Virus record (IMG/VR): IMGVR_UViG_3300025083_000170
Span: 1-27,633 of that record
Reading direction: 5' to 3' (one strand)
Source of the DNA: a virus
Length of the DNA: 27,633 bases
The notes below the pieces were generated by a model. The model made no database searches. It saw nothing but the letters and a program-made list of their open reading frames with translations, and had not been told where the DNA came from. Shown piece after piece: positions 5,069-14,687 of the stretch. Within the stretch, counting starts at the first letter, position 1. Each line of letters starts with the position of its first letter. The position numbers and the translations under genes were made by a program.

Positions 5069-8000
5069 ATCTAACACTACCTCTACCTCTACCTCTGCTG
5101 CTAGACCTTCCTGAAGCTCCTCCTCTACCTCTAATCTTAGATTTGTTTCTATCGGTAGGTTTTGTGTAATTATACTTAGAATCTTTCTCTTCACGTTTAG
5201 CTTTTCTTTCAGCAGACTTCGCATCCTTAATAGCTTGACGCTCTAAATAGCCTTCTGATTCAGGTCCGAATGTTTTATTCCACAACTTCTTATTGTATCG
5301 CTTCATATCAGTCTCGTTGTCGTACTGACCTAGCTTATCTTCTTTGATTTGCTTAGCTGACTTTCCTTTAGGTCTGTATGAAGAGCTTATACCAAGCATA
5401 TCGTACACATTTTCTTCGTTAAAGTCTCCCGTAGCTGTACGGGCAAGTCCTATGAACGGGTCAAACTGTACACCTGCGGCAAATTCTAAAAGACCACGAG
5501 TAGTGTTACCAATAACTTTAGCGTAGTCACCTTTTTCAACGCCCTTCGATATCTTCTTTATCTTTTGATACACACCACCAAGAGGGTTAACAACATCACT
5601 AACAGGTTTGTCGCCCACGCCTTTAGCTTTATTAGATATCTCCTCAACTACGGTACCCAACATAGGTATTTTATATATCTGATTCATACCAACCATAGCC
5701 TCACCCATCTTCTGAAGTACTTCCTCTCTATCCTCTTCATCACCTTTAAGCATCCTAGCAGCGTTCGCAGCCACAGCAAATAGTACGTTAGCTACACCTA
5801 GGTTTAAGAATAAAGACCTTACATCCTTAGAGCTAAGAGGTTTCTTTCCTGAGATAGCTCTAGTTATATTGGTGTAGGATTGCATAACCTTATTCATTTG
5901 CAAGAATAAAGTACTCCCAAACATTGTAAACGCCCTAGTGTACGGGCTCTTAGCCATTTGAAGAGGAATCTTTTCAGTACCTCTACGTGTCTGCTGAGTA
6001 GCGTTATAGTCTTCAAACTTTGCCATAGCCTCAGCTTTGCTCATACCATTAGCTATATCACGGTTATAGTTAATCATATAACCCATCACGCCCATAACAT
6101 CACCTATTACTGTAGGTGCTGCTGCTGCAGTCTTAAGGGCTTGTCTAATCTTACCGATAGGGGGTTTACCTGATTCTTTGTAAATCAACCCACCTGATTC
6201 AAGGGAATGAACATCCCCTTCCAATCCTTGAAGTAAACGCTCTTGAAGCATTGGAGACATCTCCCAAGCTCTCTTTACATTAGACCTAAAGTTTACTATT
6301 AAGTTTGCCGCATCAACCATAAACATAACAGCATCAAGGCCGGGTATTTTCTTTTGTCCTTTTGGTCTATATGAATAATCTTCATACGCATTAATAAAGG
6401 ATGTAGCTTGCTTTGGTATCTGCATTAGCTTTAAAGCTAAAGCAAAGCTAGTGTATTTGGTTTGAAGCCTATCTAATATACTAGGCTCTAAAGCACTCTG
6501 ATAAGAGCCCGGATTTACATCCATATTTATAGCGTTCTTCACTGCCTTGGTTAGACCTGCTTGTTCAAGTAAAGTCTTTACTGCAGGGAAGTTCATTATT
6601 GCGGCTAATTTTTTAACCGTAGGAGCGTAGGCTTTAAACCTCTCCATCGAGTCGATGTGGTTATCTAAAACCTCAGTAAAGTTTGCATTCAAATCAATCT
6701 CACCCTCAACATTATCTCTATCCTTAAGAGCGTCAGCAAACTGAGCGTCTTGTATAGCTCTGAAATCACCATCCTCTAACATCTTAGAGTTTGTTTTTTC
6801 TTGATGAGTTTTAGTAGGGAAATAATTATCAATGTAACTAAGGTTAGAGTCGTTAACATCTCTATAAACCTCATTGGTTTCGTTGTAGTACTCAGTACTT
6901 AAGTATTCTACGGTCTTGTCTACAAACTCCACAACCTCTTTACCTAGAATAGCTTCAATCTCTTTTAGCTTTGCGTCAGTAAAACCTTGAGCGAGTAATT
7001 TTTTACGTTGCACTTCGTTCTTACTAAGAGCTAGGATTCTCATTAGCTCGTTTGCAGAGAAGTCCATCGTCCCAATGTCTTTACCTTTCTCTTTTATACC
7101 GCTCAATGTGTGGACACCTGTATAAAGTTTATTCTTTATATCAGCATAGCTATTAATACCTGTTATAGTTTTAGCTATAGAGTCAAATTTCTTACGCTTA
7201 ACTTGAAGTCCTTTAGTATAATTACTTACAGCTCTGTTTAGTGGCTTATATATATTGTCAGTAAAGAATGTCCCCGACTTGTCTAAACCGTTTGTTAGAG
7301 TACCTAAGTGAGTTAAAGAGTTTTTAAAAGCCTGCATAGATTTAGAGAATGATTTGAAATCAAAAACACCAACGTAGTCAGATATGGCTTTACCCAAACC
7401 TTTACGCCAAATTTTAGACTCTATATCTCGCTGCTCTTTCTTTAGCTGAGTAGGGCCTTTAAGCGTGCCATCCTCATTGTAAAGTTCAGAGTAACCATCA
7501 TTAATATCTTTATCTGCCTGCTTCTTTGTTTCTTTAATCTCAGCTCTAAACGCTTCCTTTCTTAGTTGAAGTGCAGAACGGCCGCCCTTCTTTCCTTCTT
7601 GAACATCCTTAAGTAAAGACTCTAGCTGTTCCAAAGACATATTATTTATATCTTTAATAGAGTCTAAACTTTCGTATGCGTACACCTTCTGCTTTTGAGT
7701 TGGAGTAAGGCTATCAAAATCCTGTTCAAGCAATGTGTCGATGTCGCTAAATAACTTATCTTTAATTTGAGCTGCAGTTTTATTATCTATAGCCATAGCT
7801 AAAACCTTTCGCATTGCATTAAAGAATGCTGCAGTCTCAGGGTCAAATGATTTAGATTTCTTAACAGCATCATTTACTTTGCCGACAATATCTTTAACTA
7901 TAGACTTCTTTAACTTACCTTCAGACTTGTTGTACACATTCTCCATATAGTCAACAAACCTATCAACTTGAGCTTCACTTGTTACATCTGTAGCTGCAAA

Positions 8001-11000
8001 TCTTTTTAGTATACGTTGAGCTTGACTGTTAGTGATGTTTCCATTCTTAACTAGCTTACCTACCTCGGCTGCTAAGTTCTTCTCAGCCTCAATGATAAAC
8101 TTCTTCATATCCTTACCACCTCTTATAGCGTCTTTAATACCTTGTATAATACCATCAGCAGCAGATAATGTTACTTGGTCTGATTTTTTTATACCCAATA
8201 TTCTTTTTACAGAAGGAGATGTCTTTTCTTTTGCTCCAAGTTTTTTTCTTAAATCTCTTACAGCGGTTTCTTTCTGTATGTCGGTAGCTGCTTTGTAAGC
8301 GTCTGTAGTTTTTAGTACAGCTACAGCACTATCAATCTTAGCTTGAAAACTCTTACCTCTCTTGCCTGTCTTTTCGTACTTACTTACTAAATCGGTAATG
8401 ATGTCAAACATCTTCATACCACCCTTAACGGTGGTCTCAATCTTAGAGCCTTTGATTTTTTTATTAGCCTCCTTAACCTCAGCCATTGCTTCGGTTATAG
8501 ACTTAGCGTCTAAACCTCTTTGCTTTAATGTAAATTCTATTTGCTTATCACTCATACCAAGAGCTAATGCTTCTTTGATTGTAGCCTTAACATCTCTACC
8601 TACCTCGAACCTAGCCTTAGATGATTGAGCTTCAGTCTTTGCGTCAAACTTAGTCTTAGATTTTGCATCTAAAGGTTTACCACCAAACAAGTCAGCAAGA
8701 CCTGTGTTAATAAATTCGTCAAGTGTTAAGTTTTCTATATCCTTCATCTTTAAATCTTCAGATGTAGTAAACTTCTCTTGAATATATTTAAAGGTAGCGT
8801 TCATCCACTCCTTAAACTTAGATTGTTGAGCAGCATTAGCAATAGTCTCACCTTTAGTAGCCATAAGTTCTACTAAGGCTTCCTCTCTAGCCAACTTAGT
8901 ATCACCGTACTTTTCAATCGCAGCTTTTAAGGCATCAGTACCTTCAACTAACTTTAAACCACGAGCCAAAAGAGCTGTACCTTTTTTACCTGAAGCATCT
9001 GAACGTAAGAAATCAGTCCATATATGACCGAACTCGTGTATTGGCGTAGCTAAGGAATCAAAAGCAGGGTTTATAAATATCTTACCATCCTTAGTTAAAC
9101 CAAGAATAGTTTTGCCATTAGACTCTTGAGTTCTAACGCCCGGTTGGTCTAGTATAGCATCAAACTCAACCTGACTTGTTGCTACATTAACCGATGGGAA
9201 GGCAAACTTTAATTTACCTATAAGTATGTCAAGGTTTGACTGCTTCGTTTTAGCAGCGTCAGATTGAAAAACCTTATCATTAAAGAAAGACCCCCCAACT
9301 TGCTGTGTTGCAAAGTCTTTAGTTGGGAACTTCCCTGTTTTTTCTCTCTTAAAAACTCTACTAGCTTTAGCTCTCCAAGTTGAGAATACATCAATACCGT
9401 GTTTTGGTTTAGAGATTAAAGCTATCGCTTTACCTTTAGGTCCGAAGCCATAGTTGTCGTGATTTACTTTTGTTACACCGCCTTTATCCGTAACATCAAT
9501 ACCAACAACAGCCACAATATCTCCGTGCTCTCCCTTCATCATTGAAGGTTCTCCGATTGCTTTGTATATGTTATCAGCAAAGAAAGCGTCTGTATTAAAC
9601 TTAGGATTCCCTTCAGCTAAAGATTTTATTACAGCCCTACTATTTGTTTTAGCCCCCGGTGGATATATCAATGATTCAAATAATAACTTTCTCTCGTCAA
9701 GATTTAGGGTGTTCATATCACCCTTAGCTCTTTGGTTTGCTTGTTTAACAACTAAGTCAGTTAACTGACCTAGGTTTTTAATCTTATTCTTATTAATAAA
9801 TTCCTTCAGTTTAATCGCTGAAGCAACTTTCTTTTTACCTACCGTAGATTTTTGAGAGGCATTCATTGCTGCGTCTAAAACAGATTGCAAATCTGCTAAA
9901 GCCTTTACTTGATTCTTTTTTGGTGCAGCCTTTATTGCAGGGCTTACATATCTAAATATAGCTTCATTAGAATTAATGGCACTATCAGACATTCTAGCTA
10001 TAGCCATAGGTACGTGACCTTGAGGTAGCTTTCCGTCAGCCCATAGCTTGTCAAACAACACTTTATTTTTTTCATATAATTTTACAGCGTTGTCAAATTG
10101 AGTTTTAGCACCATCTTTATTCACACCCGCCCAAGCGGCTTCTGTATTCTTACCTAGTATATTAAACATTAAACCCCCATCAACATCCATATTGTTCCCT
10201 TGAGCATCTTTTACTGTACCGGAAGCGAGGATGTCTGACATACCTGTTAGCATAGGTATACCATCAAAGAAGTCAATAGGTTTAATTAAATCGTTCTCAC
10301 TTTTAACACCTATAAAGTCTAAGACTTTTCGTGAAATCTTTTTAATCGAGTTACTTTCTTTTATTGGATTAACTTCATAATCCCTAGAAGCTCCTGATGC
10401 TTCAAACTCAATCTCATTCTTGTCCATCTTGTTCATCTCCTCAGTAATAGAAGATGTTTCTTGGTCTTGAGTTTCTAATCCATCTAATCTAAACCTAGGT
10501 TTACCCTCTACCCCCGTTTCGACATCAGGTTCTTGAACTTCTTGTGTAGTCTCTTTGGTAAGTTCGCTGACTTCGGCGTCTCCCTCTCCCACTGTTTGGC
10601 TATCTCCGGTTTGTTCTTGTACATCCACCGTCTCTGTGCTTGGCTCTTGAATGGCATCTGCTTGTTCTTTTAAAAGTTGTTCTTTCTTTGATTGTATCTG
10701 TTCTGCAGTTGGGTTTACTACACCTTCTTTATTAAGAGCTTCTACTGCAAACTCTTCAGTCACTATATTAGTTGTTGTGCTAACATCGTCACCATCAACT
10801 ATTGTCTCAGTTTCTCTAGCTTCACCTTCTGTAATAGGATTCTCCTGAAGGGATTTAATCTTAGACTTTATCTCTGATGATTTATCTTTAGCAAATTGAG
10901 TATCATTACCTTTTAAACCATCTAACTCAACCTGAAGCTCTGTTATTGCGTTTAATGTAGGTTCATTAATACTAGAGTCTACCTTTAAAATATCATTCTT

Positions 11001-12449
11001 TATAGTAGCCTCCTTAAACTTCTCGTCATAAATTGCTTGAAGTTCAGAATCGTTCTCTATATTAATATCTGCTTTAAGTAATTGCTCGGGAGTTGACTCT
11101 CGTAAAAACTTAGCCATCATAGGCCCCGACACCTTAGCGTCATTACCCGTACCATTAATCTTGTACTTAGGAGACTTATATAAACCATATCCTACGGATA
11201 TTGGAGCTGTAGCTGTACCTGCCACACCTTCAAATAAAATCTCTGCCACGTCCATCTCTTGACCTGCAGCTACCCTACCTGCTATCTCACCTACAGAACC
11301 ACCTACAGCTTCAGTTGCCCCACCGGCTGCTGAAGCTAATAATTTTCTACCCGTAGACTTAGCTACAGAGGTTGTTAATTTACTCGCTACACCACCAAAC
11401 GCTGCGTCTACAGCTCCAATAGTTAAACCTCTAGCTACAGCTTTAAATCTAATATCGTCCATCATCTCTTCGTCCTGAAGAACTTCACGGATATTTTCAT
11501 TAGTCATTGGCTTATCACCAAGCTGTTCTTGAAGTAGCTCTGAGTACGTAAGACCTGCTTCTAGAGCTGTACCTGCACCACCCATAGCTCCCGCTATAGC
11601 TCCTGCTCCAACACCAAAAGGTGTAAGTGTAGCTGACCCTGCAACAGCTCCTGCACCCGCACCTGTGGCTGCACCCGCTAATACTGCAGGCGTTAGCATA
11701 GCACTAACCGAGGATACGAATAGTTGTGGTATAACAGTTGGGTTAGCGGCAACGCCTTTTATAAAACCAAGGACACCACCACCATCTTTTTGATATATTT
11801 TTTGAAAGTCACGCATTTCATCAGATTCACCTGCGTCCTGCATTCTTTTTTGTGCAGCTATAAAGTCTTGTATATCTTCATCGCTTGCGTCAGCGCCCTT
11901 TGCAAATAATTCAAGTGACTCATCTACTGAACCACCCTGTGCTTGACCTGCTGCACCGGCTCTATATAAGTCACCAAATAAATCTGTAACTACATTCTTA
12001 CCGAATGCTCTTTCAAGGGCTGTATCTTTCTCGCCTTGCTCAAACTCAGCATCTGAGAAATCTAAATTAATGCTTTGAGGTTCAGGAGCAAAGTCTGTTG
12101 GAACAGACTCATCTACAATTGAAACCTCTTGCTCTTGTATTGATTGAGGGCTAGCCTCTTGTATTGGAACTGAAACATCCGATGAGATAACTTCTTCCTG
12201 CTCTGTTGGTGTAATGGATTCCGTAACGTCCTCTTGAACAATAGAAACGGATTCGTCTTTTTTTTTTACTCCAACAAGAGTAGAGAAATCTTCTATAGAT
12301 TTTCCGTATCCTTTTTCTTTAAATAAAGTATACGAATCATTTAAAGCATCAGGATTTGTATTTATAAGATTCACGTATTCATCAAAAGATTTAGTATAAC
12401 CTTTCTGTTTAAATAACTCGTAAGAATCTTTTAGTGCTTGCTCGTTCAT
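5067..12449 (-). CDS. Giant internal virion / ejection-type polyvalent protein (2460 aa)
   Basis: The largest gene, last in the virion operon and directly after two T7 gp14/gp15-like genes, so it takes the place of gp16. Order of parts: two N-terminal repeats (residues 5-33 and 35-61); a Glu/Ser-rich linker (about 62-140); Gly/Ala-rich hydrophobic stretches that could insert into membranes (about 225-300 and 335-425); an acidic linker (about 525-645); a zincin-type motif H1138-E-F-G-H1142 with a candidate third ligand in EEALVE (1190-1194); long lysine-rich helical regions; a hydrophobic segment near 2211-2232; and an Arg/Gly-rich C-terminal tail (about 2435-2460). No lytic transglycosylase motif was seen. 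Proteins of this type are packed in the capsid and injected with the DNA, forming a channel or modifying the host. The zincin motif suggests a metallopeptidase domain. The role is inferred from order and composition. Confidence 0.85.
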   Translation of the reverse strand: MNEQALKDSYELFKQKGYTKSFDEYVNLINTNPDALNDSYTLFKEKGYGKSIEDFSTLVGVKKKDESVSIVQEDVTESITPTEQEEVISSDVSVPIQEASPQSIQEQEVSIVDESVPTDFAPEPQSINLDFSDAEFEQGEKDTALERAFGKNVVTDLFGDLYRAGAAGQAQGGSVDESLELFAKGADASDEDIQDFIAAQKRMQDAGESDEMRDFQKIYQKDGGGVLGFIKGVAANPTVIPQLFVSSVSAMLTPAVLAGAATGAGAGAVAGSATLTPFGVGAGAIAGAMGGAGTALEAGLTYSELLQEQLGDKPMTNENIREVLQDEEMMDDIRFKAVARGLTIGAVDAAFGGVASKLTTSVAKSTGRKLLASAAGGATEAVGGSVGEIAGRVAAGQEMDVAEILFEGVAGTATAPISVGYGLYKSPKYKINGTGNDAKVSGPMMAKFLRESTPEQLLKADINIENDSELQAIYDEKFKEATIKNDILKVDSSINEPTLNAITELQVELDGLKGNDTQFAKDKSSEIKSKIKSLQENPITEGEARETETIVDGDDVSTTTNIVTEEFAVEALNKEGVVNPTAEQIQSKKEQLLKEQADAIQEPSTETVDVQEQTGDSQTVGEGDAEVSELTKETTQEVQEPDVETGVEGKPRFRLDGLETQDQETSSITEEMNKMDKNEIEFEASGASRDYEVNPIKESNSIKKISRKVLDFIGVKSENDLIKPIDFFDGIPMLTGMSDILASGTVKDAQGNNMDVDGGLMFNILGKNTEAAWAGVNKDGAKTQFDNAVKLYEKNKVLFDKLWADGKLPQGHVPMAIARMSDSAINSNEAIFRYVSPAIKAAPKKNQVKALADLQSVLDAAMNASQKSTVGKKKVASAIKLKEFINKNKIKNLGQLTDLVVKQANQRAKGDMNTLNLDERKLLFESLIYPPGAKTNSRAVIKSLAEGNPKFNTDAFFADNIYKAIGEPSMMKGEHGDIVAVVGIDVTDKGGVTKVNHDNYGFGPKGKAIALISKPKHGIDVFSTWRAKASRVFKREKTGKFPTKDFATQQVGGSFFNDKVFQSDAAKTKQSNLDILIGKLKFAFPSVNVATSQVEFDAILDQPGVRTQESNGKTILGLTKDGKIFINPAFDSLATPIHEFGHIWTDFLRSDASGKKGTALLARGLKLVEGTDALKAAIEKYGDTKLAREEALVELMATKGETIANAAQQSKFKEWMNATFKYIQEKFTTSEDLKMKDIENLTLDEFINTGLADLFGGKPLDAKSKTKFDAKTEAQSSKARFEVGRDVKATIKEALALGMSDKQIEFTLKQRGLDAKSITEAMAEVKEANKKIKGSKIETTVKGGMKMFDIITDLVSKYEKTGKRGKSFQAKIDSAVAVLKTTDAYKAATDIQKETAVRDLRKKLGAKEKTSPSVKRILGIKKSDQVTLSAADGIIQGIKDAIRGGKDMKKFIIEAEKNLAAEVGKLVKNGNITNSQAQRILKRFAATDVTSEAQVDRFVDYMENVYNKSEGKLKKSIVKDIVGKVNDAVKKSKSFDPETAAFFNAMRKVLAMAIDNKTAAQIKDKLFSDIDTLLEQDFDSLTPTQKQKVYAYESLDSIKDINNMSLEQLESLLKDVQEGKKGGRSALQLRKEAFRAEIKETKKQADKDINDGYSELYNEDGTLKGPTQLKKEQRDIESKIWRKGLGKAISDYVGVFDFKSFSKSMQAFKNSLTHLGTLTNGLDKSGTFFTDNIYKPLNRAVSNYTKGLQVKRKKFDSIAKTITGINSYADIKNKLYTGVHTLSGIKEKGKDIGTMDFSANELMRILALSKNEVQRKKLLAQGFTDAKLKEIEAILGKEVVEFVDKTVEYLSTEYYNETNEVYRDVNDSNLSYIDNYFPTKTHQEKTNSKMLEDGDFRAIQDAQFADALKDRDNVEGEIDLNANFTEVLDNHIDSMERFKAYAPTVKKLAAIMNFPAVKTLLEQAGLTKAVKNAINMDVNPGSYQSALEPSILDRLQTKYTSFALALKLMQIPKQATSFINAYEDYSYRPKGQKKIPGLDAVMFMVDAANLIVNFRSNVKRAWEMSPMLQERLLQGLEGDVHSLESGGLIYKESGKPPIGKIRQALKTAAAAPTVIGDVMGVMGYMINYNRDIANGMSKAEAMAKFEDYNATQQTRRGTEKIPLQMAKSPYTRAFTMFGSTLFLQMNKVMQSYTNITRAISGKKPLSSKDVRSLFLNLGVANVLFAVAANAARMLKGDEEDREEVLQKMGEAMVGMNQIYKIPMLGTVVEEISNKAKGVGDKPVSDVVNPLGGVYQKIKKISKGVEKGDYAKVIGNTTRGLLEFAAGVQFDPFIGLARTATGDFNEENVYDMLGISSSYRPKGKSAKQIKEDKLGQYDNETDMKRYNKKLWNKTFGPESEGYLERQAIKDAKSAERKAKREEKDSKYNYTKPTDRNKSKIRGRGGASGRSSSRGRGRGSVR
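12267..12437 (-). repeat. Two tandem ~28-residue repeats at N terminus of the 2460-aa protein
   Basis: Residues 5-33 and 35-61 align closely around ALKDSYELFKQKGYTKSFDE and ALNDSYTLFKEKGYGKSIED: conserved A-L-x-D-S-Y-x-L-F-K-x-K-G-Y-x-K-S-x-x-(D/E). The repeat unit is helical and amphipathic. It may be a docking or packaging module that holds the protein to another virion component; this is inference. Confidence 0.85.
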
Positions 12450-12458
12450 ATCTTAATC

Positions 12459-14687
12459 TTAATATTGTGATGTATCTAAGTCAGTCGTAATATCAGAATC
12501 CTTGTCGAATCCATACACATCAGCTAAACCGTTAAGGTTTGCTTTACCAATAGATGTTAAATAACTTCTAAGTTTATCTCTTTCTTCAGTATCAGATGAA
12601 TCAAAGTAGTTGTTAGTGTCAATTGTAACAGTCTCTTCAACTCCCGGGAAGGATAATGTAACTTGATTACTAAACCCAAGACCTCTTTCTCCCGCAGTCT
12701 CAATGACCATATTACCAAATCCTCTTAGTGGACCGTCACCTCCAATCATTTTCTCAAGAGCAGCCTTAAAGTTTTCATCGTCTGAACCTACCTCTGCGTC
12801 TGATATACTAAATAAATCTCTATCAATAGCGCCATCAACTATATTTGCTAACTGAAGCTCGTATGACGAGTCTACTTGCTCAGCAGTTTGAACCTCAGTA
12901 GAGGCATCGTAGTCAGTGTAAGTACCTTGGTCATCGTAACCCATATCATCCATAATGTCTACAACATTAAGCTCATTAGCTACTAACGCTGACATAGACT
13001 CAACAAAGTCTCTTTTATTCTCTATTGGTATACGTTTAACTATAGGCGTCTTTCCATCAACATCAAACATCTCAACAACAACCTCGTTGTTATTTCTTTC
13101 AATGCTTGTAATGTCTCTGTTAGCGTTAGATATATAGTTTAGAGCTGCATCAATTTGAGATTCAGAACCATCAAACACGTGGCCAATCTTACTAACGTAG
13201 TTAGACACAAGTTTTTTCTCTTTTATATCTTTAGCCTCCCACTGCGTAGGTTTGTTTATTTTTGTAATCTGTGCTTCAGTATATATATTTCTTAACTTTT
13301 TCTCCTCGTCAAGGTACTTAAGCTCTATTCTTTCTTTTTCTTCCTTAGTCTTAGCTGCAGCCATATCAGAATTGTGCTTAGCTGCACGCTCTTTCATAAT
13401 AGCTTCAGTGTTTTCAATAGATAAGTCCATTGTCTCAAGCTCCTTAGGATTCTTTAGAGCAAGATGTTTAATTACTTGGTCTAGCTTTTCATTAGATAAC
13501 CCCATAGCCTTCAACTCAAGTGGAGTTTTCTGAGCTATAACTGATATTTGTTGTTGAGCAGCCTCGTTGTCTAACTCCAACTTGCCTTTCTTAAGGCTTT
13601 TTGTATCCTCAAAGAAGTCAATGGCTTGCTGTGTTTGTTCGTTAGCCAACTTTTGAGACTCTCTTTTAACTTCCAAGCTAGAAGTTTCTGTAACACCTAT
13701 CTTAGAATCTATAGCCGTTCTAAGTATTTCAGCCGCTTCAGCCTCCTGATTCTTCGTAAGTAAAGGTTGTGAAGCACCGCTATTAGGGTTTGTTGGGTCA
13801 GGTACTAAATATATAACACCCTCTTCTTGTACCTCAGGTAGCTTGTTGTTTGGTAGTGTTTCAAACCTATACTCTTTACCTGCTCTATTTGTAAGTATAC
13901 TAGCTGCGTTGTGAGTGTTAACCAACTCTCTTTGTATTAAATCATTAGTGGCTTTTACAAAGTCAGGATTTTTCTTCATATCATTAAGAAGACCAACATC
14001 ACCACTTTCAATAACCCTTTGATACTTCACGTCATATGCTCCCTTGATTCCTTCAGAAAACTTATTAACATCGAAGTTATCTATCTTACGTTCAACTGTA
14101 TTCTTTAAGCTAAAGATTGACTTTCTGTCGCTAGGGTTTGAAGACATAACCATATTTCCGTCACCATCATCAACCATCTTGCCTACCGACATCTGTCCTG
14201 TAACCGGGTCAATATATACACCTGAGTTTGCAGGGTCACCAAATGCTTGTATCTGTGCGTTTTGGTATATCTCTTCAGCCGAAGCATTACCCGAATTAGC
14301 TCTTTCTAGACTAGCTGCATAATCAGCGTTAAACTTTTTTGAAACCTCAAACATATCTACTGTTCCTTGCTTAAGGTTTGCTCGCATTGCGTTGTATTGC
14401 TTAAGAGGTAACTGACCTGCCTTTAGTTTCTTATCTAAGTCAAGCATATATGCAGACGCATCAGAGGCAAATCTAGACATCCTTTCGTTAGCACCATCGT
14501 GCTGACCCTGAGGGGTGTCATTAAACTCACGCATATAATCACGTGACTCCTCGTCAAGTTTTATCTTTAAATCCTCACGTCTCTTTTCTTCAGCTAATAA
14601 CTTAGCACTAAGGTCAGTACTAATTTGTCCCCAATTAACACCTTCAACAACAGGTCTTTCGCTTTGCTTATAATATGACTTAGCCAT
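12459..14687 (-). CDS. Internal virion protein, T7 gp15-like position (742 aa)
   Basis: A long, hydrophilic, mostly helical protein with no signal peptide or membrane segment. It follows the 254-aa protein with a one-base stop/start overlap (TAATG) and is followed 9 bases later by the 2460-aa gene. The central part (about residues 335-480) is rich in Lys, Glu and Gln with coiled-coil character. It holds two adjacent short repeats near residues 386-435 (TPLELKAMGLS... and NPKELETMDLS...). The C-terminal region is strongly acidic. Size, helical character and order (small Ala-rich protein, ~740-aa protein, giant protein) match the T7 gp14-gp15-gp16 internal core proteins that exit the virion at infection. 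I see no direct sequence motif proving homology, so the function rests on synteny. Confidence 0.75.
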   Translation of the reverse strand: MAKSYYKQSERPVVEGVNWGQISTDLSAKLLAEEKRREDLKIKLDEESRDYMREFNDTPQGQHDGANERMSRFASDASAYMLDLDKKLKAGQLPLKQYNAMRANLKQGTVDMFEVSKKFNADYAASLERANSGNASAEEIYQNAQIQAFGDPANSGVYIDPVTGQMSVGKMVDDGDGNMVMSSNPSDRKSIFSLKNTVERKIDNFDVNKFSEGIKGAYDVKYQRVIESGDVGLLNDMKKNPDFVKATNDLIQRELVNTHNAASILTNRAGKEYRFETLPNNKLPEVQEEGVIYLVPDPTNPNSGASQPLLTKNQEAEAAEILRTAIDSKIGVTETSSLEVKRESQKLANEQTQQAIDFFEDTKSLKKGKLELDNEAAQQQISVIAQKTPLELKAMGLSNEKLDQVIKHLALKNPKELETMDLSIENTEAIMKERAAKHNSDMAAAKTKEEKERIELKYLDEEKKLRNIYTEAQITKINKPTQWEAKDIKEKKLVSNYVSKIGHVFDGSESQIDAALNYISNANRDITSIERNNNEVVVEMFDVDGKTPIVKRIPIENKRDFVESMSALVANELNVVDIMDDMGYDDQGTYTDYDASTEVQTAEQVDSSYELQLANIVDGAIDRDLFSISDAEVGSDDENFKAALEKMIGGDGPLRGFGNMVIETAGERGLGFSNQVTLSFPGVEETVTIDTNNYFDSSDTEERDKLRSYLTSIGKANLNGLADVYGFDKDSDITTDLDTSQY

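Noticed and set aside
5015-5224. 69-residue - strand frame at the convergence point
   Set aside because: It lies in a shifted frame within the C terminus of the 2460-aa gene and runs through the terminator hairpin; composition is a shadow of the RG-rich tail.
8032-8628. Two + strand frames of 88 residues each with hydrophobic character
   Set aside because: They are antisense to the continuous 2460-aa frame; the Phe/Ser/Leu-rich composition is what antisense of Lys/Glu/Ala-rich coding gives.
5067-12449. Possible virion RNA polymerase in the giant protein, as in crAss-like or N4-like phages
   Set aside because: No DFDGD-like or N4 single-subunit polymerase motif was found; the composition fits an ejection/polyvalent protein.
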